11,234 nt of DNA from JAIOQA01 sp035493675 (GCA_035493675.1 DATJIA010000368.1:1-11234), one strand, 5' to 3'; numbered from the stretch's first letter, positions 1-7,787 are shown. Notes: generated by a model from the letters alone, not told the origin. Numbers and translations are program-made.

Positions 1-402
1 GGTCATGCCCATGCCGCCGATCCACTCGCCCGACAAGACGCGCGGGAGATAGCGCGCGCGTTGCGCCGGCGATCCCGCGTAATAGAAGTTGTTCACGAAC
101 AAGAGCGCGTGCGCGAGGTACGCCAACGTGAAGCCGGGATCGGCGTACGCGAGCTCCTCGTGCACGATCACGCTCGCGGTCGCGTCGAGGCCCGCGCCTC
201 CGTCGCTGTCCGGAATCGTCACGCCGAGCAGGCCGAGCTCGCCGAGCTTGCGCATGAGCCCGACGTTGAGCGTGCCGTTCTCGTCGTGCTCCATCGCCTG
301 CGGCTCGACCACGTCGCGCGCGAAGTCGCGCACGGTTTGCCGGAGCATCGCGTGCTCTTCGCTCGGGTCGTACAGCGTCACGGCCAGCGCCGACGGGATC
401 AT
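1..402 (-). CDS. Acyl-CoA dehydrogenase, N-terminal part (cut by window edge)
   Basis: Reading leftwards from an ATG at 402-400 gives 134 open codons that run off the left edge. The protein would be an FAD-dependent acyl-CoA dehydrogenase, which oxidises acyl-CoA thioesters to trans-2-enoyl-CoA in the cytoplasm and passes electrons to electron-transfer flavoprotein. Seen directly: an early SEEHAMLRQTVRDFARDVVEP stretch (the usual helical N-terminal domain), then MRKLGELGLLGVTIPDSDGG, then EELAYADPGF, and finally GEWIGGMGMT just before the edge, where the family has its G-x-M-x-T/SEP flavin and substrate loop. All these landmarks are in the order and spacing of the family. The catalytic Glu and C-terminal domain lie outside, so chain-length or branched-chain specificity cannot be told. 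The start fits because the family N-terminus begins about ten residues before MLRQTV. There is no Shine-Dalgarno, but a TAGAAC box ends 7 nt before the ATG. It is divergent from the lipid kinase; the thiolase at 3082 is a plausible metabolic partner. Confidence 0.93.
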   Translation of the reverse strand, partial: MIPSALAVTLYDPSEEHAMLRQTVRDFARDVVEPQAMEHDENGTLNVGLMRKLGELGLLGVTIPDSDGGAGLDATASVIVHEELAYADPGFTLAYLAHALLFVNNFYYAGSPAQRARYLPRVLSGEWIGGMGMT

Positions 403-409
403 GAGCGGC

Positions 410-415
410 GTTCTA
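410..415 (-). promoter_or_regulatory. Candidate -10 box for the acyl-CoA dehydrogenase
   Basis: On the minus strand the sequence reads TGGTAGAAC, that is, an extended -10 (TGn) followed by TAGAAC, which matches TATAAT at four of six positions. It ends 7 nt before the ATG at 402, so transcription would begin at or next to the start codon and give a leaderless mRNA. I see no -35 hexamer at 16-18 bp. The call rests on spacing and on similar elements at 429 and 6621. Confidence 0.35.
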
Positions 416-428
416 CCACACGCCGGGG

Positions 429-434
429 TACAGT
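429..434 (+). promoter_or_regulatory. Candidate -10 box for the lipid kinase
   Basis: TACAGT matches TATAAT at four of six positions and ends 7 nt before the GTG at 442. No Shine-Dalgarno precedes that GTG, so a leaderless transcript is the simplest reading. The box lies 13 bp from the oppositely oriented box at 410-415, so the two divergent promoters would be packed into 39 bp and might interfere with each other. No -35 hexamer is evident. Confidence 0.35.
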
Positions 435-441
435 CCGCGTC

Positions 442-1485
442 GTGAGCATCGAGCGCTGGCTGAACGGGAAACCCGCGGTCCTGTTCGCCAACCCGACCGC
501 GCAATCGGGCCAGGCCGCCGATTGGATCAAGACCGCGCGCGCGCACCTCGACGCCGCCGGCATCCCGCACCGCTTCGAGGCGACCGCGCCGGCCGGCGGA
601 ACCGTCGAGCTGGTGCGCAGGGCGATCGACGACGACGGCCACCGCGTCGTGATCTACATGGGCGGCGACGGCACGTTCGCCGAGGTCGCGAAGGGCGTGC
701 TCGCGAGCTTGGAAGCCAAGCGCTGCGCGATGGGCATGCTGCCGACCGGCACCGCCAACGATCAGGGCAAGTCGTTCGGGCTCGCGGCCGGCCCGGGCGC
801 GATCGCGCGCAACGTCGAGGTGATCGCGGCGGGCGCGGCGCTGTCGATCGACGTCGGCATGATCACGATCAGCGGCGAGACGCCGGCGCCGCAGCGCGAT
901 CTGTTCTTCGACTCGTTCTCCGTCGGGCTCGGCGCGGCGACGCTCGCGACGCGCAACCGCGATCGCGAGCTGGTCGGGAAGATCCCCGGGCTCGGCATCG
1001 TTTATCGCAACAACCTCGTGTACGCGGGCGCGCTCTTGCAACGATGGCTCGAGAGCTACGTCGTCGACATCAAGTTCGACGTCAGCGCGACGATCGACGG
1101 CTCGCCGTATCGGTTCGCGGACGTGCTCGACATCATCGTCAAGAACACGCGGATCTTCGGCGGCGAATGGGTGCTCGATCCGCGCGCCGAGGCCGACGAC
1201 GGCGTCTTCGAGCTGATCCCGGTGACCGGCCGCCGCGACTTCACGCAGAAGCTGCTCTCGACCTTCCGCGCGTCGCCGATCAGCGAAGGCGATCTGCGCA
1301 ACCTCGGCTTCGATCTCGCGCCGCCGGTGCCGGGGCGGAAGTTCGAGCTGACGATCCACGTCGACGGCGCGCGGCCGGCGGCGCAGATCGACGGCGAGAC
1401 GATCCCCGCCGGTGATCGCTACGAGATCGAGGTCGCGCCGCGCGTCTTGCGGCTGATCGTCCCGCGCGAGGAGGCGCACGCATGA
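442..1485 (+). CDS. Diacylglycerol kinase-family lipid kinase (YegS/BmrU type)
   Basis: Predicted 347-residue cytosolic, probably membrane-associated kinase that phosphorylates a lipid hydroxyl (diacylglycerol or a related lipid) with ATP. Visible motifs: LFANPTAQSG (residues 14-23), the nucleotide-binding GGDGT at 74-78 followed by FAEVAKG, and PTGTANDQGKS at 101-111, equivalent to the family P-x-G-T-x-N-D loop. DVGM lies at 137-140, and the C-terminal beta-sandwich ends with a DGE at 317-319 and a VAPRVLRLIVP strand. Length and domain order (alpha/beta catalytic half, then beta sandwich) are normal for the family. The start is the GTG at 442, because NPTA must lie close to the N-terminus; the open frame further upstream is only the complement of the acyl-CoA dehydrogenase gene. 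The stop overlaps the next start as ATGA, implying translational coupling to the GspN-like lipoprotein. The exact lipid substrate cannot be read from the sequence. Confidence 0.92.
   Translation: MSIERWLNGKPAVLFANPTAQSGQAADWIKTARAHLDAAGIPHRFEATAPAGGTVELVRRAIDDDGHRVVIYMGGDGTFAEVAKGVLASLEAKRCAMGMLPTGTANDQGKSFGLAAGPGAIARNVEVIAAGAALSIDVGMITISGETPAPQRDLFFDSFSVGLGAATLATRNRDRELVGKIPGLGIVYRNNLVYAGALLQRWLESYVVDIKFDVSATIDGSPYRFADVLDIIVKNTRIFGGEWVLDPRAEADDGVFELIPVTGRRDFTQKLLSTFRASPISEGDLRNLGFDLAPPVPGRKFELTIHVDGARPAAQIDGETIPAGDRYEIEVAPRVLRLIVPREEAHA
1468..1474 (+). promoter_or_regulatory. Strong ribosome binding site for the GspN-like lipoprotein
   Basis: GAGGAGG lies 7 nt upstream of the ATG at 1482, inside the last codons of the lipid kinase. 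It is one of the best Shine-Dalgarno matches in the window and fixes the start of the overlapping gene. It suggests that this lipoprotein is translated strongly, partly independently of coupling. Confidence 0.8.
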
Positions 1486-2075
1486 AGGCAGCGTGGTTGG
1501 TGGTGTTGGCGGCGTGCAGCTCGTCGTCGTCGGCTTCGCACAAGCGCGAGTACAAGCTGTCCGAGCTGCACCTCGCGCAGTTCCTCGGCGGCCTGCCGCT
1601 CGACGGCGGCACGCTCACGGTCGATCTCTCGCAGGATCCGGACGCGATCACCGACTGGTCGAAGGTGACCGGCACGGTCACGCTCGACTGCGGCGGCTGC
1701 GTGCTCGGCGACGATCATGCCGTGCTGCACAGCAACGGCCCGTTCGGCGGCGACCTGCACTTCGGACACATCTCGTGGGACGACGCGACCACGCGCGCGG
1801 TCTTCGGCGGCGGCAAGATCGCGATCACCGGCCACTGGCGCGGCGACGTCGATCTCGACGTCAAGGCCGACGTCATGCTCGCGTCGCGCGCGGTCGTCGG
1901 GTGCCTCGCGTTCCGTCCCGCCGAGCGCCTGCTCGCGCGCGACGAGAAGCTTCACAACATCTTCATGCTCACGGGCGCGCCGAAGGGCGACGATGGACGC
2001 ATGTACATCCGCGTCGCCGGTCCGCTCGATCGGCTCCGCTACATGCCGCAGATATGCGAGGCGCCGGCGCCGTAG
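1482..2075 (+). CDS. Small lipoprotein with GspN-like domain
   Basis: A 197-residue predicted lipoprotein. The first residues are a short signal peptide with a lipobox LAAC, making Cys12 the lipidated residue; Ser follows at +2, which is usual for outer-membrane sorting. A serine-rich stretch (13-17) comes next. From about residue 38 the pattern LPLDGGTLTVDLS, a SKVTGTVTLDCGGCVLGD segment, repeated beta strands, and a C-terminal block with TGAPKGDDGRMYIRVAGPL resembles the C-terminal part of GspN-type type II secretion proteins. That assignment is from memory of the family pattern and is tentative. The protein is shorter than typical GspN (about 300 residues) and is a lipoprotein rather than an inner-membrane anchored protein. 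Cysteines at 70, 73 (CGGC), 141 and 192 could form disulfides in the periplasm. It overlaps the lipid kinase by 4 bp and the next gene by 22 bp. No other type II secretion gene is present. Confidence 0.82.
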   Translation: MKAAWLVVLAACSSSSSASHKREYKLSELHLAQFLGGLPLDGGTLTVDLSQDPDAITDWSKVTGTVTLDCGGCVLGDDHAVLHSNGPFGGDLHFGHISWDDATTRAVFGGGKIAITGHWRGDVDLDVKADVMLASRAVVGCLAFRPAERLLARDEKLHNIFMLTGAPKGDDGRMYIRVAGPLDRLRYMPQICEAPAP

Positions 2076-3013
2076 CGCTCGCGATCGCGGCGTGCGGCAC
2101 CCAGCCGCCCGCGCCGACCCATCACACCCCCGCGCAGGCAATCCTCGGCAGGCACGTCTACTTCACCGCGCCCGGTGATCGGGTCGTCTGCGGCGGGACG
2201 GTGCCGTGGCTCGACGACGTCGCGGAGGCGCAAGCGGGCGCGCTCGGCCTGACCGTCACGCGTCGCATCGACTACGCGTGGCAGCCCGACGAGCTCGGCT
2301 GTCCGCCCGGCGCCGGCGGCTGCACCGACGAAGATCGCGTCGCGATCCGCGCGCTGTATCCCGACATGGCGCACGAGCTCGCGCACGCGGTGCTCGGCAT
2401 GAACGGCGTCCGCGCGCCCAGCTTCTTCGACGAGGGCAACGCGGTCGCGCTCGACGCCGATCAGGGCGGGCTGATCGCCGCGCCGACCGACGCGTGGCTC
2501 GCGGCGACGCCGATCCCGTTCGACGCCTACGCGTCCGCGGGCGACTTCGCGTCGTATCTGATCGACACGCGCGGGCCCGAGCGCTGGCTCGCGCTCCTGC
2601 GCGCGACCCGTCGAGGCGACAGCGCCGCGACGATCCGCGCGGCGTTCGCCGACGTGTACGCCGAAGATCTCGACGACGCGGTCGCGGAGCGCGCGCTCGC
2701 GCAGCCGCGGGTGTTGGGCGTCCCCGCGTGCATGGGCCCCTCGGTCCCGTGGATCGGCGACACCGCGCGCGCGGAGGTCCGGGTCGATTGCGACACGGGG
2801 GTCGGACCGCACGAGAGCCGCGCGCTCGGGAGCCCACCGACCGCGCGACGCACCGTCATCTTCGACGTGCCCGCCGACGGCCGCTACACGATCTCCGTCG
2901 AGGGCGGCGTCGCGCTGCCCCTGCCGTGCGGCGCGCCGGGACGTGTCTACGTGCTCCTGGAGGCGCCGGTCGACACCCCGACCGACTTCGTCGTCACTGC
3001 GAAGTTGCAGTAA
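2054..3013 (+). CDS. Putative gluzincin-like metalloprotease lipoprotein
   Basis: A 319-residue protein starting at ATG 2054, chosen because it gives a short lipoprotein signal peptide (IAAC, Cys14) directly at the N-terminus; the open frame further upstream is only a shadow of the preceding gene. HELAH at 107-111 is an HExxH zinc motif. It is followed by PSFFDEGNAVALDAD, where Glu127 is a candidate third zinc ligand as in Peptidase_MA-type gluzincins, whose equivalent block reads roughly W-L-x-E-G. Then comes YASAGDFASYLIDTRGPERW (159-178), which looks like the Y-x-x-a-g-s-F-x-x-Y-L helix common in that group. A beta-rich C-terminal domain (about 230-319) carries several Cys; Cys46, 83, 90, 226, 246 and 292 fit an oxidising periplasmic location. 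It would act as a cell-envelope peptidase, or as a catalytically dead relative. There is no clear Shine-Dalgarno; the 22-bp overlap suggests coupling to the GspN-like gene. Substrate unknown. Confidence 0.82.
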   Translation: MRGAGAVALAIAACGTQPPAPTHHTPAQAILGRHVYFTAPGDRVVCGGTVPWLDDVAEAQAGALGLTVTRRIDYAWQPDELGCPPGAGGCTDEDRVAIRALYPDMAHELAHAVLGMNGVRAPSFFDEGNAVALDADQGGLIAAPTDAWLAATPIPFDAYASAGDFASYLIDTRGPERWLALLRATRRGDSAATIRAAFADVYAEDLDDAVAERALAQPRVLGVPACMGPSVPWIGDTARAEVRVDCDTGVGPHESRALGSPPTARRTVIFDVPADGRYTISVEGGVALPLPCGAPGRVYVLLEAPVDTPTDFVVTAKLQ

Positions 3014-3045
3014 GGCCCTGCGCGTCTGCAGCTCTTGCCGCCGGG

Positions 3046-3076
3046 CCTCCGAGTTGGCACAGTGCGCCCTCGGAGG
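3046..3076 (+). promoter_or_regulatory. 31-bp dyad over the thiolase -10 and ribosome site
   Basis: Perfect 8-bp arms CCTCCGAG (3046-3053) and CTCGGAGG (3069-3076) flank an inner palindrome GCAC-A-GTGC (3057-3065). Both share the same centre at 3061, so 12 of 15 base pairs are symmetric. The right arm contains the thiolase GGAGG ribosome site, and the centre covers the candidate -10. It could be a protein operator or an mRNA hairpin that hides the ribosome site. The symmetry is seen; the function is inferred. Confidence 0.5.
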
Positions 3077-3077
3077 A
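3072..3077 (+). promoter_or_regulatory. Ribosome binding site of the thiolase
   Basis: GGAGGA ends 4 nt before the ATG at 3082 and fixes that start. It is slightly close to the start codon, but a near-perfect Shine-Dalgarno. It forms the right arm of the dyad at 3046-3076. Confidence 0.75.
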
Positions 3078-3081
3078 TCCC

Positions 3082-4310
<1,229 letters not shown>

Positions 4311-4314
<4 letters not shown>

Positions 4315-6605
4315 AGCTCCTGGTCGCGGGGGTGCTCGTCATCGCGGGCTGCCCCGAGCGGGGCGCCGCGCCGCACGCGGCGCCGCCGTGGGTGTACGAG
4401 CCCGACCTCGCGCTGTGGCCGCCGGCGCCCGTCACCGGCGAGATCGGGCGCGGGCCGCGCGCCGCGATGCCGGTGCCCGCCGGGCTCGCGGCCGGGCATC
4501 GCGTGTGGGCCGACGAGCCGTTCGACGTCGAGACGATCGCCGGCGTGCCCGGCGAGGCGATCGCGATCGCGAGCGGGTATCACGGCGATCAATGGGGCGT
4601 CGAGCGCGTCGACGTCGACGCCGGGCTGGTGCGCTGGCGCGATCTCGCGCATTGCGGCGCGCCGGTCGTGCACGTCACCGGCGACGTGGTCGTGTGCAGC
4701 GACGCGGTGCACGCGGTCGCGCTCGCGCTCGACAGCGGGCGCGAGCGCTGGCGCTCGAACGCGGCGGTGACCGGCGCGAACGGCGGGCTGGTCGTCGGGC
4801 TCGACGGCGGCGCGGTCGTCGTCGACGACGCGCGCGACGGTCACGAGCTCGCGCGCGCGACCGTGCCGGACCTGGGCGAGGATCTACCGCGCGCCGTGTG
4901 CCGCGACGGCGGCGGCTTCGATGTCTACACGTGGGGCGCGGCGTCGCCGGTGCGGCGCATCGCGATCGCGCCGGGCGCGCCGGCGAAGGTCGCGTGGACC
5001 GTCGTCGTCGGCGAGCCGCTCGGGTTCGACGCGGGAGAGGAAGCGTGCGACGCGCTCGTCGTCATCACGACGCCGGGCGCGCAGACGGACGAATCGCTGA
5101 TCGCGCTCGATCGGATCTCGGGCGCGGTGAAGGGCGGCCCGACGCCGGCGTACGGCCACTGGCCCGCGCGCGACGGCACCGGCGCGATCGAGCTCGCGAT
5201 CGATCGCGGCATCGAGCGCCGCACGCGCGCGCTCGCCGATCCGCAGATGATCTCCGACGCGAAGGTCGGCGCGTTCGTCGCGTCGCGCGGCGAGCGCCGG
5301 CTCGTGCGCGCGCGCGGCGGCGGCCTGGTCTTGATCGATCACGACACCGCGACGCCGATCGCCGCGCCGCTCGGGGTCGGACGCGCGGTGCTCGGCGATC
5401 ACTTCATCGTCAGCGGCCCGTGGCGCGGCATCCGCACCGATCGCGACACGCTCCGCCGCTACGGGATCCCGCGCATCACCCACGAAGAGCAAACGTCGAC
5501 CGCGCCGATCCCCGTCGACGATCCGACCCGCTACGACCACCCCGATCTGCCGCCCGAGACGAAGATCGACGAAGCCGCCGCGATCGCGTGGACCAACGTC
5601 GGCACCTATCACGTCGCGACCGCGACGCTCGATCCTTCGGATGCGTCGCGCTTGTACGCGCTGCCGATGGAGCAGCGACCGACGCAGACGCTCGGTGCCG
5701 GCGTCGCCGCGCTCGATCTGCGCGCGCGCCGATGGCTGTGGCATCGGCCCGACGCGTGCCCGCCCGGCACGCCGATCGCGATCGCGATCGCGCCGAACGG
5801 CGACGCGGTCGCGTGCGCCGCGCGCGCCTCCGCGGGCAACTCGGGCGTACGCGCGACCCGCCGCGCCGACGGCGCGCCGCTCTGGGATTGGCGCGGCCCC
5901 GTCGACGCGATCGCCGGCGGCGGCGACACGATCGCGATCGTCAGCGCGAGCCGCGTGATCCTGCTCGACGCCGCGACCGGCCGCGAGCGCGAGCGCTTCG
6001 GCGCCGACGACGGCTGGATGCCGCGGCTCGCGCTGACCGATCACGTCTTGATCGACGCCGAGCGCGGCGCGGTCGTCGGCCGCGACCTCGCGACGCTCTT
6101 GCCGCGCTGGGCCGTGCGCGTGCGCGGCGCGGTCACGTCGATCGCGCTCGCGGGCGATCGCGTCGCGATCATGCTCGGCGACGGCGAGCTCTACCTGATC
6201 GATCCGGCGACGGGCGCGGCGCGCGCGGCCGGCGGATGGAGCGAAGGTTGGCGCGCGCCCGGCGGCGGCGACCTCGTCGTCGTCGCGACCAAGGATGCGG
6301 CGCTGCGGGAGTGGCGGGTCGCGGGGTTCGGCACCGACGGCGTCGCGCGCTTCCGCACCGCGCTGACGGTCGAACCGGACTGGCAGCTCGGCGCGCGCGG
6401 GCGCAGCCGCGGGGCGGATCTGCCCGTCGCGTACGGGCCCGTGCTGCGCCACGTCGCGCTGGTCGAGCCCGTGAAGGGCGCTTTGCGCGGCCTCTTCACG
6501 TTGCCGGACCGCTCGGTGCCCGGCCTCGTCTTCTCGACGGTCGTCGACGGGAAACCGGTCTCCGGCGCCGTCCTCTCACATCCGCTCGCGGTGGTCACCT
6601 TTTAA
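4311..6605 (+). CDS. Large lipoprotein with PQQ-like (BamB-type) beta-propeller repeats
   Basis: A 764-residue predicted lipoprotein. The start is inferred to be a TTG at 4311, overlapping the thiolase stop as TTGA. This places a classical signal peptide (KLLVAGVLVIAGC, lipobox IAGC, Cys14) exactly at the N-terminus; no ATG or GTG would keep it intact. A proline-rich linker follows (residues 15-60). The rest is built of beta-propeller blades with the PQQ-like pattern L-D-x-x-T/S-G-x-x-x-W: LALDSGRERWRSN (138-150), VILLDAATGRERERFG (549-564) and ELYLIDPATG (626-635), with an ALDLRARRWLWHR segment near 466-480. Such folds occur in BamB and in quinoprotein-like scaffolds. I see nothing that proves PQQ binding or a catalytic centre, so a structural or binding role in the periplasm or outer membrane is more likely. 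Several Cys in the first 200 residues fit an exported protein. It is coupled to the thiolase, though their functions look unrelated. Confidence 0.87.
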
Positions 6606-6615
6606 TCGCTGCGCC

Positions 6616-6626
6616 TGCTATACGAT
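6616..6626 (+). promoter_or_regulatory. Candidate extended -10 promoter for the 218-residue protein gene
   Basis: The 28-bp gap after the propeller gene contains TGCTATACGAT. Read as an extended -10 it is TGn plus TATACG (6619-6624); the alternative hexamer TACGAT (6621-6626) ends 7 nt before the ATG at 6634. Either reading puts the transcription start within a few nucleotides of the start codon. There is no Shine-Dalgarno in front of this ATG, consistent with a leaderless mRNA. No good -35 is present. Confidence 0.42.
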
Positions 6627-6633
6627 CGCACCG

Positions 6634-7290
6634 ATGGCTCTTCCCCTCCGTGCTGCGCTGCGCTCGGCCAGCCGTTTCGCGTTCTCCCACCCGACGACGA
6701 TGCTGAGCATGGCGCGCCACGCGCTGGGCATGCGCATCGCGATCCCGCTCGATTCGCTGCGCTGGTTCATCGCGAACACGCCGCCGTCGAAGAAGGCGCC
6801 GCAGGACGTGACGATCAGCTCGAAGCCGCCGGCGGTCGTGCTCGGCGCGACCGTCGATCTGATGGGCACGCCGGTGCGCGCGTCGGCGGCGATCCGGATC
6901 GACACGATCGAGATCGGGCCCGAGCAGCTGCGCGTGCAGCTCCGCCTCGCCGACGTGAACCTCAAGGTCCTCGGCGAGTCGTTCACGCCGGTCGCCGGCC
7001 TGATCAAGAGCGGCGCGCTCGATCTCAGCAAGCCGGGCAATCTGGCCAACTTCATGCCGAAGAAGCCCGACGTGCTCGTGATGGCGAAGGACGACACGAT
7101 CGTCCTCGACCTCATGAAGAACCCGAAGATCCGCCAGAACGACAAGGTGCGCCGCGTGCTCGAGACGCTGACGCCGGTCGTGAACGTGAGCGGCTTGTCG
7201 ACGGACGGCGACCTCCTCTTGATCCAGGTCCGCGCGACGCCGCTCGGCTTCCCGCGCGCGCTGAACGCGGCGCGCGCTTTGACGTCGTGA
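6634..7290 (+). CDS. Unrecognised 218-residue conserved-looking protein
   Basis: I do not recognise this protein with confidence. It has a basic, amphipathic N-terminus (about residues 1-35, with several Arg and hydrophobic residues) without a clear signal-peptidase site. It is followed by alternating strands, for example VVLGATVDLMGTPVRASAAI and EQLRVQLRLADVNLKVLGES, then a segment with LDLSKPGNLANFMPKKPDVL, and a C-terminal strand-rich part. The layout faintly recalls lipid-binding DUF2993/LmeA-like proteins, but I cannot support that from motifs. The ATG at 6634 is preceded by a -10-like element and by no ribosome site. Its stop overlaps the msrC start as GTGA, so the two are likely co-translated. 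A cytosolic, possibly membrane-peripheral location is the best guess. The coding call is supported by the clean overlap and by codon use like its neighbours. Confidence 0.85.
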   Translation: MALPLRAALRSASRFAFSHPTTMLSMARHALGMRIAIPLDSLRWFIANTPPSKKAPQDVTISSKPPAVVLGATVDLMGTPVRASAAIRIDTIEIGPEQLRVQLRLADVNLKVLGESFTPVAGLIKSGALDLSKPGNLANFMPKKPDVLVMAKDDTIVLDLMKNPKIRQNDKVRRVLETLTPVVNVSGLSTDGDLLLIQVRATPLGFPRALNAARALTS

Positions 7291-7775
7291 GCGGCGAGTC
7301 GCTCGCGATCGGCGCGACCGACAAGGCCGCGCGCTACGACGAGCTGATGCCGCAGCTGCGCGCGCTCCTCGACGGCGAGCCGGATCTGATCGCGAACCTC
7401 GCGAACACCGCCGCCGCGCTGCGCGAGTGCATCACTGCGGCGTCGTGGATCGGCTTCTACGTCATGCGCGGCGGCGAGCTCGTGCTCGGGCCGTTCCAGG
7501 GCAAGGTCGCGTGCGTGCGGATCGCGCTCGGGCGCGGCGTGTGCGGGACCGCGGCGGCGGAGCGGCGCACGCTCGTCGTGCCCGACGTCGATCGGTTCCC
7601 GGGCCACATCGCGTGCGATGCGGGCTCGCGCTCCGAGATCGTCGTGCCGATCGTCGTCGGCGGCCGCGTGGTCGCGGTCCTCGACGTCGACAGCTACGAG
7701 CCCGCCGCCTTCGACGACGCCGACGCGGCGGGCCTCGCCCCGGTGTGCGATCTGCTCGCCACGCTCTCGTGGTAG
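7287..7775 (+). CDS. msrC: Free methionine-(R)-sulfoxide reductase (GAF domain)
   Basis: A 162-residue single GAF-domain enzyme that reduces free L-methionine-(R)-sulfoxide to methionine in the cytosol, using its own cysteines and then thioredoxin; it protects against oxidative damage. Visible signature: SWIGFYVMRGGELVLGPFQG (53-72), KVACVRIALGRGVCGTAA with Cys76 and Cys86, then LVVPDVDRFPGHIACDAGSR with Cys110, and SEIVVPI. The spacing Cys76-Cys86-Cys110 (10 and 24 residues) equals that of the three active-site cysteines of the E. coli enzyme (84, 94, 118), so a working enzyme is expected. The length is normal. The GTG at 7287 overlaps the stop of the upstream gene as GTGA, the typical coupling pattern; no better start lies before the GAF domain. 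The TPR gene follows after 12 bp. Confidence 0.96.
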   Translation: MSGESLAIGATDKAARYDELMPQLRALLDGEPDLIANLANTAAALRECITAASWIGFYVMRGGELVLGPFQGKVACVRIALGRGVCGTAAAERRTLVVPDVDRFPGHIACDAGSRSEIVVPIVVGGRVVAVLDVDSYEPAAFDDADAAGLAPVCDLLATLSW

Positions 7776-7787
7776 CCTCGACCCGAG

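Larger units (their letters stand above)
3014..3081 (+). other. Intergenic gap before the thiolase
   Basis: This 68-bp gap is the longest untranslated stretch on the plus strand. It contains a possible promoter: TTGCCG at 3035-3040, a 17-bp spacer and CACAGT at 3058-3063, both imperfect matches. It also holds the 31-bp dyad at 3046-3076 and the thiolase Shine-Dalgarno. I see no U-tracted terminator hairpin, so read-through from the upstream trio remains possible. Confidence 0.5.

Noticed and set aside
61..441. Upstream in-frame extension of the lipid kinase
   Set aside because: Translated, it is an Arg/Val/His/Glu-rich complement of the acyl-CoA dehydrogenase gene. The kinase family N-terminus begins near the GTG at 442.
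1482..3013. A type II secretion operon
   Set aside because: Only one tentative GspN-like protein is present; no GspC-M, pseudopilin or secretin gene lies in the window.
3014..3047. GGCCC/GGGCC inverted repeat after the metalloprotease gene as a terminator
   Set aside because: Only 5-bp arms with a 24-nt loop and no T-run; expected by chance in this composition.
4884..6452. 522-codon open frame on the minus strand inside the propeller gene
   Set aside because: Shadow of the plus-strand gene, composed of Arg, Asp and Ala without domain features. The plus-strand frame shows clear propeller repeats and a lipoprotein signal.
7773..7778. TAGCCT as a -10 box for the TPR gene
   Set aside because: The TAG is the msrC stop codon, the spacing to the GTG at 7788 is 9 rather than 7, and the match to TATAAT is poor. 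Co-transcription with msrC is simpler.
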